This document shows, in pieces, positions 45,138-55,808 of a DNA stretch of 64,000 bases. The first letter of the stretch is position 1. Each line of letters opens with the position of its first letter. Origin of the DNA: Typha latifolia (lineage: Eukaryota > Streptophyta > Magnoliopsida > Poales > Typhaceae). The position numbers were made by a program, and so were the translations under genes. Location: contig CM034110.1 of NCBI GenBank assembly GCA_019914945.1, forward strand, positions 5,225,808 through 5,289,807, in the 5' to 3' direction. The notes under the pieces were generated by a model. That model ran no database searches, was not told the DNA's origin, and was given only the letters and a program-made list of their open reading frames with translations.

Positions 45138-45830
45138 CTAGAGCCATACTGTTTTCGGAGGTTTGCTAAGGTCTACCTCGATGCACACCCGAGCGAACTG
45201 GCTTCTGGAGTGGTCTAGGGTTGTTTCATCAATGCGTAACGGTCTGCCAAAGAATGCTGCTACTGGGATGAGAGCCTCTAGTTCCCAGTATTCCTGCGGG
45301 AAATTGTGCAGCTGTATCCAGACCGGTGCTGTCGTGAAAGCCTCCGGGGACGGCCGGAAGTTATTTCGCCATGGGATGAGGTTGAGCACTTGCCCTTGGA
45401 CTGTCCATGGTCCATTTATCAGCACATGGTCCAGGTCCTCGGCTTTCTCGAATCTGAAGACATAATATCCCTCCTCCATGTCAGAGACTGAGAAACCTTC
45501 AATCCCTGTCCAGAGTTTTGCTAGCATGGCTTTCAGCCAGGCCAGCGGTAGGCCCTTGCCCAGGAATCTACCGAAGAGAGCTAGTTTCCATCTGTTCCTG
45601 CAAGTCTTCAGCACCTCAGGGTCGATCACCACGCTGTCCTCCAGCTGGTCTCTTAGTTTTGCCAGGATCTCTTCCGGTATTGCTCCCGGTTTCCGACGGC
45701 CTGATCTGCTCCCCGCCGCTACTGAAGCCCAAGTTCTGTTGGCCTCCTTTGGATTTCTTTGCCCCGCTGCGGGCTGGTTTGCTTCCTCCGGCTCCGACAC
45801 CTTCGACGATGATGCCCTCCGCTGGTGCAC
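45138..45830 (-). pseudogene. LINE ORF1: DUF4283-type RNA-binding protein, N-terminal part
   Basis: An open frame of 230 codons with a basic, low-complexity N-terminus (about 60 residues) and then the DUF4283 domain: WKLALFGRFLGKGLPL, YYVFRFEKAEDLDHVLINGPWTV, PVWIQLHNFPQEYW. This protein normally coats LINE RNA. The frame breaks after KPPKTVWL. The later ORF1 segment GYYGPWCTVQRKPRW lies at about 44930-44890 in another frame, so ORF1 has at least one frameshift and the usual zinc knuckle is not clear. Confidence 0.8.
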
Positions 45831-45850
45831 ATCTTTTCGTCACGATAGAT

Positions 45851-46020
45851 TTCATACCCAGATCTAGATATAATTGCAAATTTGCTGGCGGATCTAGACA
45901 CGGATTGAGGTTTATAAAAATATCGGAATCCAAATCCAGATATGGTTATTCATTAGTTAGTCGGATCCGGATGCGAATCGGATATCCATTTACCTGCTTA
46001 TATATATATCCCACCTGAAC
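45851..46020. repeat. GGATATCC/CGGATCCGGAT-type dispersed repeat
   Basis: Contains AAATCCAGATATGG and CGGATCCGGATGCGAATCGG. A related stretch (CAAATCCGTATCCGGAGC, GATCCGTATCCG) lies at 52690-52785. Together they may be the two ends of one element that flanked the Harbinger pair. Confidence 0.4.
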
Positions 46021-46199
46021 CCTACCCTCCAGCTCTCTCCCTATTCGATCAAAAATTGACCGGCCTGCGCATCATTTAGAAACCCTTTCACCGGCGTCGG
46101 CGGCCTTCGTCTCTCTCCCTCTCCATCCGCCACCGCCTCCGTCTATCTCCCTCTTTGCTGGCTACAAACCCGTCCTCCTCTCTCCATCTACAGTCCTAG
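46020..46199 (+). other. CT-rich leader-like sequence upstream of the FPS-like fragment
   Basis: Follows TATATATAT at about 45999-46008. CTCTCTCCCTC-rich, like a plant 5' UTR. It could be the original 5' UTR of the fragment. Confidence 0.4.
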
Positions 46200-46289
46200 G
46201 AAGATCTACCATACCATCGGCTGAAGGCGGAGCTCCTCGAAGATCCCGCCTTCGACTTCACCGATGCGTCCCGTCAATGGATCTACAGG
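46200..46289 (+). pseudogene. Probable exon-1 fragment of a farnesyl diphosphate synthase gene
   Basis: The frame reads HRLKAELLEDPAF then DFTDASRQWIYR, closely resembling the N-terminal exon of plant farnesyl diphosphate synthases (family pattern LK-x-x-LL-x-DP-x-F-x-F-T ... RQW-x-x-R). It ends exactly at AGG|GTATGC, a good donor site. An in-frame TAG at 46197-46199 lies just upstream, so the normal start is not reachable in this frame. No later FPS exon was found downstream. FPS makes the C15 isoprenoid precursor; this is only a remnant. The call rests on remembered family sequence. Confidence 0.55.
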
Positions 46290-46856
46290 GTATGCTCGCA
46301 CACGATATCTAAGTTGCAAGCCTTAATCTCCCCCGGCCCCGGCCCCCCCAAAAGCATTACCCTCCCCTTTAGGGCAACAGTCATTACCTCCTCAGCTGAT
46401 TAGAACGAAAATGATGGACCCATCTCTTCAAGAAACTAACATTTTGGATCTTGAATATTTGGGTTGTTCTTATATTAATAGAGTTTGGATTCTAACAAGT
46501 TTCAACAGTTGGTATCTAATTTAATGCTGCTATTTCTTGCTGGATGATATGTTTATGCTAGTGACGACTTGGTAATAGCTTTAGGGTTTAGTCTATGAGA
46601 AAGGAGGCACTTAACTGCGACTAGGAAAGAGCATTTCTATAGGCTTTAAATGAATGAGCATTTGTATGCTGGATGTGCTAGATGTTTTGTTTCCTGAACT
46701 ATTATCTGTTCTGTCTGTTAGACTCTATTTATGTGATTTACCTATCTAAGTGTGTTTTGAGGAACATTAATATTTATATATTACTTGCATGAATTGTGTT
46801 TGTTGGAAATATCAGATAGATAAAATATAAAAATTCTTAACAGAGTTACTTAGAGC
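46290..46856. other. Intron-like non-coding sequence
   Basis: Begins at the GT donor after the FPS-like fragment. AT-rich, with a GGCCCCGGCCCCCCC run near 46335. No exon recognised. Confidence 0.45.
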
Positions 46857-49150
46857 ATCTCCAACAGATGCTCCATTGGAGCATTTATGGAGCCAAGAGC
46901 CCGATGCACTCCAATGCATCGGGCTCCATATTTATTAAAATAATAATATAATATACATATTTATATTAGCTATTTTAAATTACATCTTTAAAATAAGACT
47001 AGTATCCAATAGTTTTAAAAGTAATTTTAAATTACTAATTTTTTAATTAAACACATCGAAATTATATTACACGAAATAAACATCGAAACATTACATGTCA
47101 TTAACTAAAAATATTAAAATTATATTACATAAAATAAGCAGAAATTAATATTTCATAATAAAAATAATAGATATTTAATAGTCGGGTAAGTCATCTCCGT
47201 AGCCATCGATTCCGTAGCTACCTCTATATCCACCTTCTCTATATTGATGCTACCTTCTCTTTCTTGATTGTATCCACCTCCTCTATATTGATGTTACATC
47301 CGGATCTTTAATTTAATTTAAATTAATTGACAAGATCTCTCTATCCTCGCGATCACGATCAATATTCAATATTCAATTGCATAGTTCGTAGCTCTAACTT
47401 TTGAAAGTTACCTTCAGAGCTAAGTTCTAGATTTCTCCTCTTTACTTTTTCTCATCACCTATGAAATACAAATTTTCACTCTCTGTGTTGAGATCAACAA
47501 AATTTATGGTATTCAACTGCGATCCTTTATAGAAGTTTTAGTTTTGATAATCTAACAAAAAAAAAAAAGATATATTTAAAATGATAGGGTAATATAAATA
47601 TAGAAGTAGATACTTACAATGTCTAATTCAGAACCTCTGCTTGGGTTAAAACGCTCGATCTGTCGAATACATCTACGAAATTTGCTTATGATCTTCTTAA
47701 TTGCATTCATACGAGTCCTTTGTTCTTCGTGCGACTCTTATATTTTCTCATGATAAACTAATATAATCCTCTCCTTGCGAGACTTCAAGCCATGATAAGC
47801 ATAATAGTTGACATATGATAGAATAAAAGATTTTAAATGAAAACTAAGAGTTTGAAAGATGATTTGCAAATGAGAATGGTTGAATGCCACTATTTATAAG
47901 AAAAAATTTAGATGAAGTTCTTAGATAGGATTCCTATCTTATCATAAAGATATGATAAGATAGAAATCTCTTTTAAAGATATGATAAGATAGAAATCTAT
48001 TTTAAAGATATGATAAGATATACATCTTGTCGAAAATAAGATAAGAATTTAATAAAGATCAGATATGATAAGAATCTAATGCTCATAAGATGACAAAACT
48101 CTTAAGATATGATAAGATAAAAATATTGTAAAGATAAGATACGATAAGAATCCAATGATAACAATACTGCCTTTTTTATAAATATATCCTCAAACTCTTC
48201 TCTCATCAATATGGATTTTGAAAAACAGCCATCTCGATCCTCATCCATGTAAGATTGAGAGCTTGAACTAGAAGAGATAGAGGAGGAAATATTAAAACAG
48301 TTTTTCTTGTGCCACCGGAACAAGAGAGGAAGGCGCAAGGCGCCGAGGCGGCCAGTTCTAAAAGGTAATGGTTGCTTTAGAATGATTATTTTTCTAAAAA
48401 CCCTAGAGGAAAATATTTTGGGTTACCGGGCTCCAACAATAATGTTAATGTATTATAGTCATCTAATTTATTCGATAAATTAGCACAAGTTGTTTCTCCT
48501 CTTGCTTTTTATACTATTTTAGAAAAAAATTATGATACTGGTTATTACTTGGCTGATGGGATAAATATATCCCAAATAGTCCACCTTTGTACAAACTATA
48601 TTCCAACCCTAGAGTCCACCTTTTATTTGATGTATTTCATATTTGATGTATTTCATATCTGATGTATTTTAATATTTAATATTTACATTGAAAAATAATT
48701 TTGAGTAATTATATTTTAGTAAAATATTACTTAATTTTATAAATAAGAAAAAAATTTAAATTTAAATTAACTCAAAAATAATTTAATATTAGACTCATTT
48801 TAAAGGTCTTGATGAGACCTTTCCAATGATACTATTTTTGTTAAAAATCGATTAGTAAAACTAATTTTGTACTCAGTTTAACTAACTAGATTATTTAATA
48901 AAGGATACAGATGGAATTAAAATTTTTGAATGCAATAGTTATTAGGCAAATTTAGAATTTTTAAAATGCTCAAAAAAATGGAGTCGGGCTCTATTTTTTT
49001 TGTGGGATTATTGCAAGCTCCAAATTTGGAGCTAGTAATAGAGCCCGATTGGAGCTCCACCGGGCTCCAAATTTCAAATTTAGAGCCCGGTTGGAGTTGC
49101 TCTAAATGCTCCATATTTGGAGCTTTTGGAGCATCGATTGGAAATGCCCT
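46857..49150. mobile_element. PIF/Harbinger-type element 1
   Basis: The left end GAGCATCTCCAACAGATGC and the right end near 49128-49149 (GCATCGATTGGAAATGCCCT) are inverted at about 19 of 23 positions. Inside, on the minus strand, is a decayed ORF1-like segment (RMNAIKKIISKFRR ... RGSELDIV at 47720-47620), matching the plus-strand copy in element 2. The transposase part is largely deleted (48360-48600). A second TIR-like end (GGAGTTGCTC at 49088-49097) lies just inside, so another element may be nested. Confidence 0.65.
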
Positions 49151-49679
49151 AATAGATCTATAAGAGCAACTCCAATCGGGCTCCAAATTCTAAATTTGGA
49201 GCCCGGTGGAACTCCAACTGGGCTCCATTGCTAGCTCCAAATTTGGAGCCCCACCAAAATATTGGAACTCGGCTCCATTTTTTTAAAAATTCCAAATATG
49301 CCCAATAATTATTGCATTCAATAATTTTAATTCAATCTGTATCCTTTATTAAATAATCTAGTTAGTTAAACTGAGTATATAATTAGTTTTACTAATTAGT
49401 TTTTAACAAAAATGGTCTCATCGAGACCTTTAAAATGAGTCTAATATTAAATTATTTTTTAGTTAATTTAAATTTAAATTTTTTTATTATTTATAAAAAT
49501 GAGTCTAATATTTTATTATTTATAAAATAAATATGTTTGTTTTTATTTAAAATCAATGTGTCCTAAAATATAATTACTCAAAATTATTTTCCAATATAAA
49601 TATTAAATGTTAAAATACATTATATATGAAATATATCAAACATGAAATACATCAAATAAAAATTACATTAAAATTTATA

Positions 49680-49990
49680 TTCCTTAATTCCCGTGCCTCT
49701 CAGTGCATTTCGAAGTTCAAAATGAGCCTCTCTATATTTGAAATCGTTCCGTTTATCCTCAATAGTCATATTGTGTAGTATCACACAACCAATCATGATA
49801 TCGTGTAATACTCGCTTATTTTAAAATCGTGCTAGTTTTTTAATAATGGCATGATGTCATGTAATACTCGCATATCACAAAATTGTGCTAGTTTTTTAAT
49901 AATGACAAATTGTGTCTAAAGAACTCTAAATGCTCGCTCCACATCTTTTCGATATCCTTTTTGTTTGGCAGCAAAGTACTGTTTGTTTGG
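49680..49990 (-). pseudogene. PIF/Harbinger transposase C-terminal remnant
   Basis: On the minus strand, KQYFAAKQKGYRKDVERAFRVL (read as two blocks) then, after stops, VILHNMTIEDKRNDFKYREA. These are the conserved end blocks of Harbinger DDE transposases (KDVERAFGVL and ILHNM-x-x-ED). The catalytic core upstream is missing, and the preceding sequence is unrelated. Confidence 0.75.
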
Positions 49991-50854
49991 ACTCTGGCGT
50001 TGGAATATAGTTTGTACAAGGACAAGAGTTACCTTCTCTCTTGATTGATTACTACATGGCGAGGAATCGAGCTTCGGTGCCTTCTTCTTTTGTTCTGGTG
50101 GCACAAGATCAACTATTTTAATATTTCCTCCTCTATCTCTTTTTAGTTCAAGCTCTCAATCTTGCATGTAGAGATCAAAGGTTTCACCATCGGAAGAAGA
50201 TGAGGATTGAGATGGCTGTTTTCCAACATCCATATTTGAACATGTAAGATAACAGTTTTGAATTATGAGAGAAGAGTTTGAGAAGATATTTATAAAGAAG
50301 ACAGTATTGCATCTTATGAGCATTGAATTCTTATTATATCTAATATTTATTAGATTCTTATCTTATTTTTGTAACATTTTTATCTTATCATATCTTTAAG
50401 AGTTTTGTCATCTTATGAGCATTCGATTCTTATTATATCTGATCTTTATTAGATTCTTATCTTATTTTCGACAAGATTTATATCTTATCATATCTTTAAA
50501 ATAGATTTCTATCTTATAATACATTTAAAAGAGATTTCTATTTTATCATATCCTATCTTTAAGATCTTCATCTAAATTTTTTTTCTTATAAATAGTGGCA
50601 TTCTGCAAATCATCTTTCAAACTCTTAGTTTTTATTTAAAAGTATTTAATTTTATTCGACTATTCGAGGAAAGACATTCAACTACCAAGAAGATAAAGTC
50701 TTATGCTTATCATGGCTTGAAGTCTCCCAAGATCTAATCTTACGTACTAATTAGACGAAAGATAAGTTGTGGGAGAGGGTTACATTAGTTTATTATGAGA
50801 AAATAAAAGAGTATAAAAGAGTCGCACGGGAAACAAAGGACTCCAACATTGTTA

Positions 50855-51605
50855 AAATATCGTATGGATGCAATTAAGAAGATCATAAGAAAATTTCGTA
50901 GATATATTCGACAGATCGAGTGTCTTAACCTAAGCGGAGCTTCTGAATTAGACATTATAAGTGTCTACTTCTATATTTATATTACCCTGTCATTTTGAAT
51001 ATATTTAATTTTTTATTGTAGCCGGATATTGTAAATTCGTTGATCTCAACAACAGAGAGTGAAAATTTGTATTTCATTGGTGATGACTAGTCTCCTAGTT
51101 CCAACTCATCAAGTCGGCCTATTGGAAGAAAGAAGGAAAAGGCAAAGAGGAGAAATCTAGAGCTTAGCTATGAAGTTACCTTTCAAGAAATAAGAGAAAT
51201 TTTTACTAATATAAAAGAACAACAAGAACAAACGTGTTTTTGTAGGAATAATATGCAACAAATGATGATGGCTAAATTAGAAAATGACAAAAAAAGTTAC
51301 TACGAGCTATGCAATTGAATATTGATCGTGATCGCGAGGATAGAGAGATCTTGTCAATTAATTTAAATAAAATTGAAGATCTTGATGAACGTGCTTTCTT
51401 TCAAAGAAAAAGATATGAAATTTGTAGAAGAAGCAATATTTATTTTCAAATCGGAGGTTCATCGGAAGATCAATATAGAGGAGGTGGATACAGTTAAGAT
51501 AGAGGAGGTGGATACAGTTAAGAAAGAGGAGGTGGATACAGTCAAAAAAGAGGAAGTGGCTACGGAATCGAAATCGGTGGCTATGGAGATGACTTACCAG
51601 ACTAT
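50855..51605 (+). pseudogene. Harbinger ORF1-like (NAM-associated/Myb-like) remnant
   Basis: Readable blocks are MDAIKKIIRKFRRYIRQIE, SELDIISV, then SRPIGRKKEKAKRRNLELS, and a repeat-rich end at 51373-51630 with VDTVKxEE repeated. RPIGRKKEKAKR resembles the domain of the accessory proteins coded by plant PIF/Harbinger elements. Several stops. The mirrored copy lies at 47720-47160. Confidence 0.6.
51480..51545 (+). repeat. Short tandem repeat in the ORF1-like remnant
   Basis: The 24-bp unit AGAGGAGGTGGATACAGTTA occurs three times with small changes, coding EEVDTVK(I/K). Confidence 0.8.
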
Positions 51606-51990
51606 TAAATATCTATTATTTTTATTATGAAATATTAATTTCTGCTTATTTTATGCAATGTAATTTTGATATTTTTAGTTAATGACATATAATGTTTATT
51701 TATATGTTTATTTCGTGTAATGTAATTTCGATGTATTTAATTAAAAATTAGTAATTTAAAATTACTTTTAAAACCATTGGATATTAGTCTTATTTTAAAG
51801 ATCTCAATGAGAGTTTTTTTAACCATAGATCTTTTATTAAAAAATAATAATACTAAGGGGACCTATTAAGTAATTTAAAATGGCTAATATAAATATATAT
51901 ATTATATTATTACTTTAAATATGGAGCCTGGTGCGTTGGAGTGCATTGGGCTCTTGGCTCCAAAGCGTTTTTCTCTTTACAAAGCAATGA

Positions 51991-53139
51991 ATGTATAAGA
52001 ACAGATTGTTTTTCCTTCTTTCTTAATATGATTTAGTGGAACTAATCATGCACTTTTCATGTTGTATCTGCTTTCCAATGTCTGCTACCTTGAAGATCTT
52101 TGAGTTGTGAGTGGGAGAGCCAATAGCCCATGAGATTTTAGATCTTCCTTGCTTCTTATGAGTAATCATTGAAAGTTATGCTTTCTTCTTTTTCCCTTTT
52201 TCCTGCATCTATTTCTTTCTTATTTGATTCTTACCTAATTGGGGATGGGGTATTAATAAGTGATTGATAGAGTTTTTTTTTAAGCCAGTTGCATTTCAGC
52301 TATATTCGTCCTTTTTCTTCAGAATGAGCAATTATTTCTCTAATGCAGTGGAGAGAACCAACTGTAGTCCAATGCAAATTTTCAAGCTTTTATACGAGCT
52401 TAGATCATCGATTTAAGCTTTAACAAATAGTTAACCATCGCAAATCTGCTGGAAGCTCCTTTGTAATTGTGAATCTTTACTAAACTAACTTCAGTAAGCT
52501 GTAATGTTGTAATTTTCTCTAGCTACCTTTTGTTAAAATTGCATTAGTAGAGTGAGGGATAGATATGTTTAATTTTTTTTAGACTATTAAAAGACCAGTT
52601 GATAGTTGTATCCTGTTGCAATCTAATGTATATCCATTTAAGATATATCTGTTTAGTTGGGATATGTTTTTAAATTTTGCTATCTATGTAATATCCATAT
52701 TCAAATCCGTATCCGGAGCAAAAAAAAATGATTCAAATGTGAGTTGAGAACTAGTTGATCCGTATCCGATTTATTTTCACCCCTAGGACTCATTCTTTTG
52801 TTCAATTTCTCTTTTCAATGATTGAGCTCATTTTTTCCCATCAATTTCTTACTTTGAAGTTCATGATTTCTACTACATTCTCTCAAACAAATTGTTAGAT
52901 ATGCTGAAGCATATGATAGCTTTTCTATAATGAGTTTTTTTCTCTATTATGTAATCTAAGAGATTTGGCAAGAGGATGATAAAAAATAAATGAACTGAAT
53001 TGAAATTTGATGCTGATTCTTTTTCTCTGTCTTGCAGTTCTTGAGCTTGAAATTGGGTCAAATTGAAAGCATTTCAGTTCAAGCTTAGTTTTAATCATCG
53101 GCTCGAAATTAATTTTGAATAAAGAAAACTCCGACGCTT
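51991..53139. other. Upstream region of MED9, non-coding
   Basis: AT-rich. Contains the ATCCGTATCC repeat at 52690-52785 and a possible splice acceptor (TCTTGCAG, ending at 53037) 102 bp before the MED9 start, which would fit an intron in the 5' UTR. No other gene seen. Confidence 0.5.
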
Positions 53140-53323
53140 ATGGACCTCCCATATGGCGGGGGAAATTGGATGATGGTCCCAAATCCAAGCTCAGCCTCTC
53201 AAGACCTCCATGCCCTTCAATACCAACAACAACAGCAACAACAACAACAGCAGCAGCAACAGCAACAGCAACAACAACAACAACAACAACAGCAGCAACA
53301 ACAACAGCAACAGCAGCAGCAGC

Positions 53324-53354
<31 letters not shown>

Positions 53355-55808
53355 GCAACAGCAGCAGCAGCAGCATCACCACCACCCATCGCTTGCCTCT
53401 CACTTCCACCTCCTTCACGTATGCCCTGATCAGAAACCCTACCCTAATATGTTGCTTTATGAGATTTTTATTAATTCGTTGCTTGTTTTCTTCAAAGATT
53501 AGTATGGAGTTAGTCATAAATGCTTTCCTCTGTACAATGAGGCCAAATTCTAGGGTTTGCTACTGGATATGAAAGGATAGATGAGATAATGGAAAATTAG
53601 GAAGAAATTACTAAATTCAAGGAGGTGAACTTTTATTCTTCATAATGACATTATTTTGATGGGGTAAAAGTTAGGATTTTGATGATGAATAAATATTAAG
53701 ATGCACTTTATGGATCAACTGAATTAATTAAATGGGGACAATTTATCTTTTTAAACAGTCACTTCGGCAAGAATTCTTGGTACTAACTCAGTTATGTTTG
53801 ATCTATGGACTTTCTAGCTTCCTTGTTGAGGAGAGACATTAAGTTAAATGTTTTTTGTTTTTGTTTTTCTATTCGGATACTTTTATAAACTTTTCTAGTG
53901 AATATATATCTTGGTAATTGGTGTTCTCTTAACGTGAATCAGGTTTTGACTGTTGACTATGAGCTTTCCTATGCTTGTTTATCTAATTTTGCTCATTGTT
54001 TCCCAGTTGGTTGAAAGTCTAGCGGATGCAATTGAAACTGGGACAAGGGATCAACATTTTGATGCATTGGTTAGAATCTTCTTTTTCCCTCCAGCTTTCC
54101 AACTTCAGAAAATGGATTTCCCATTTTATCTATAGACTATAATTGAGTCATTTAGCTTAAACTAATGCTAGCTCTAGGAAATATCTTAATGTACCATACC
54201 ATACGAAAGGCAATCATCATAAAAAACTTGAATCATGAATCAGATATGCATGCAAGACATCAAATGCTAGATAAGAAAATACTAAACTCTGTACGAGATG
54301 CAACATCCTTTAGAATCTATTGTGTTTTATGAAATTTGCTTGTCAAAGGTAGAATTTGCACCATCACAGTAGTTCATTAAAAATGTACTATTAGGTTTTT
54401 AATTATTTATAGATATATCTTGAATGAGCGTTATAAATTCTCATGTTCATTACATTGATAATTTAGACATCCTGCTAAAGATTATCTTGGATTAGGTTTG
54501 CAATTAACTGTGCTACCACTTTCCTACACTCATGCTCTTTAATGTGGACATCACTCATTTCGTCCTAATATTTTGTTAGGTTGATGAATTGACCAACACA
54601 TTTGGAAGGTGCCAACAATTACTGAACTCTATATCAGGAACACTAAATACCAAGTCTGTGGTAAGTATAACTAAGATATTCTTTTTAATCCTTACTTTGT
54701 ACTAATTGGACTTCAAATGTGGCTTCCTAAAAAGGAAAAAAAAATAGTAAATGGAAGCAGTCTTGTTGGCGGTGGTTGCAGACTTGCAGTTATTATTTGC
54801 TGTAGATAATCTACTATCCACCTTCTATCAGAGTTGTTTTTTTTTTTTGGAGAGAAGTGAACTTGATAGTATCCCAATTAAACCAGTGCCATTGGGATTC
54901 GGATCCGAGAACACTCTTATAATATGAGCCTCTTTAAGCATATGAGCACTATCCCATTGACGATTTGTTGATGTTTGAAACATGGTTCACCATATCGGCT
55001 GATCCCGATATGGATCGGCCGATCCAGGCCCGATCCAAACTCTTTCTCTCTCTCTTTCTTACTTTTTTTCTTTCTTTTACTCTTTCCTTTTTTTTCTCCT
55101 TACATATAATCATTGTTTTCCTTACGGAGAGATCTAGCTTCGGTGAACTCCGACAAATTCTTCTTCTTCTTTACTGCATCATGGTTTTTTTTTGTTTGAT
55201 TTTCTTCCACTCACTCTTTCTAATCTCTTCTTTTTTTTCAATTTTTATTGCACCATGGGTTTTCTTTTTTCTTCTCTTATTTTTGGTAAGCTTTTTTCTA
55301 AATTTTTAGAAGTTTTCTTGCATTTTTAAATAATATTTAAAATTTTATGTAATTAAAAAGTCCGATCCGATCCAGGCGGCCGATATGGCCGATACGGCCG
55401 ATATGGCCGATCCGGCCGATACGTATCATTTTTCCGGAAGGCCAATCCCAATTCCGATTCCGATTTTTCGAACCTTGGTTTGAAAAATACTTTTTCTAAT
55501 TAATTGCTATTTGCAACTTCATTGCCCATATATATTTATATACACATCATATAGGTCTCAATTGTTTGCTTGTGATGATACTAGACAGTTGAAGGACAAA
55601 AGCGGAAAGTAGAAGAAACTGAGCAACAGCTGAACCAAAGGAGGTTTGTATTTGTCCTTACTACACTCTCATGTCAAGTGTTAATAGTTTCTACTTGTAC
55701 TTTTTCTATTGGTTTTCATTGATAATTTGATTGTTTAATGTCAGGGATCTGATTGGCAAGTACAGAAGCTGCGTTGAAGATCTGGTTAAATCTGATAACA
55801 TTCGATAA
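53140..55808 (+). CDS. MED9: Mediator complex subunit 9 (MED9), 5 exons, 181 aa
   Basis: MED9 is a middle-module subunit of Mediator, which links transcription factors to RNA polymerase II in the nucleus. Exons: 53140-53418, 54007-54069, 54580-54660, 55585-55643, 55745-55808 (546 nt; all GT-AG and in phase). The N-terminus MDLPYGGGNWMMVPN is the plant MED9 start. About 50 consecutive Gln (residues 29-78, mixed CAA/CAG) lead into HHHHPSLASHFHLLH. Exons 2-5 give the coiled-coil-like conserved part: LVESLADAIETGTRDQHFDAL, FGRCQQLLNSIS, TVEGQKRKVEETEQQLNQRR, DLIGKYRSCVEDLV. The acceptor for exon 4 is the first AG (CTAG at 55581-55584), as the next AG would break the frame. The gene looks intact. 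Intron 3 contains a transposon-like insert. The Gln tract has no similar size in its neighbours and probably varies in length. Confidence 0.95.
53224..53373 (+). repeat. CAA/CAG tract coding about 50 Gln in MED9
   Basis: Fifty codons, interspersed CAA and CAG, directly before four His codons. The mixed codons suggest it is older and more stable than a pure repeat. Confidence 0.95.
54972..55487. mobile_element. Transposon-like insert in MED9 intron 3
   Basis: The ends TTTGAAACATGGTTC and GAACCTTGGTTTGAAA are imperfect inverted repeats. Inside each end are GATCGG/GGCCGAT words, including the tandem array at 55377-55432, around a CT-rich centre. About 515 bp, no conserved coding region. Confidence 0.5.
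55377..55432 (+). repeat. Tandem 9-bp GGCCGATAY repeats
   Basis: GGCCGATAT, GGCCGATAC, GGCCGATAT, GGCCGATCC, GGCCGATAC follow one another without spacing. Confidence 0.9.

Larger units (their letters stand above)
39758..45850 (-). mobile_element. Well-preserved L1-type LINE, minus strand
   Basis: Reading leftward from about 45850: ORF1 (DUF4283), then ORF2 starting at ATG 43881 with endonuclease, reverse transcriptase, zf-RVT and a plant-type RNase H, and a 3' poly(A) (a T run at 39758-39772 on the plus strand). It is GC-rich and far less decayed than the other LINEs here, but interrupted by a few stops and shifts. I could not find a convincing target duplication. The 5' limit is approximate. 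Confidence 0.88.
46857..51990. repeat. Giant inverted repeat, arms about 2.3 and 2.8 kb
   Basis: Arm 46857-49097 pairs with 49163-51990, with a 65-bp centre. Matching blocks occur throughout: 46890-47300 with 51470-51960, 47620-47720 with 50860-50960, 48195-48330 with 50070-50290, and 48610-49097 with 49163-49700. The divergence and indels indicate age. Confidence 0.8.
49160..51990. mobile_element. PIF/Harbinger-type element 2, inverted relative to element 1
   Basis: The left TIR is AGAGCAACTCCAATCGGGC; the right end is degenerate near 51985. It carries a minus-strand transposase C-terminus and a divergent plus-strand ORF1-like gene, a layout known for PIF/Harbinger. Its whole length mirrors element 1. 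Confidence 0.68.

Noticed and set aside
40014..45867. Long plus-strand open frames across the minus-strand LINE
   Set aside because: GC-rich antisense shadows of LINE ORF1 and ORF2; no motifs.
53138..53517. Poly-Val/Ala, poly-Leu, poly-Thr/Ala and poly-Asn/Ser frames over the MED9 CAA/CAG tract
   Set aside because: Other-frame readings of the Gln repeat. Only the Gln frame joins conserved MED9 exons through splice sites.
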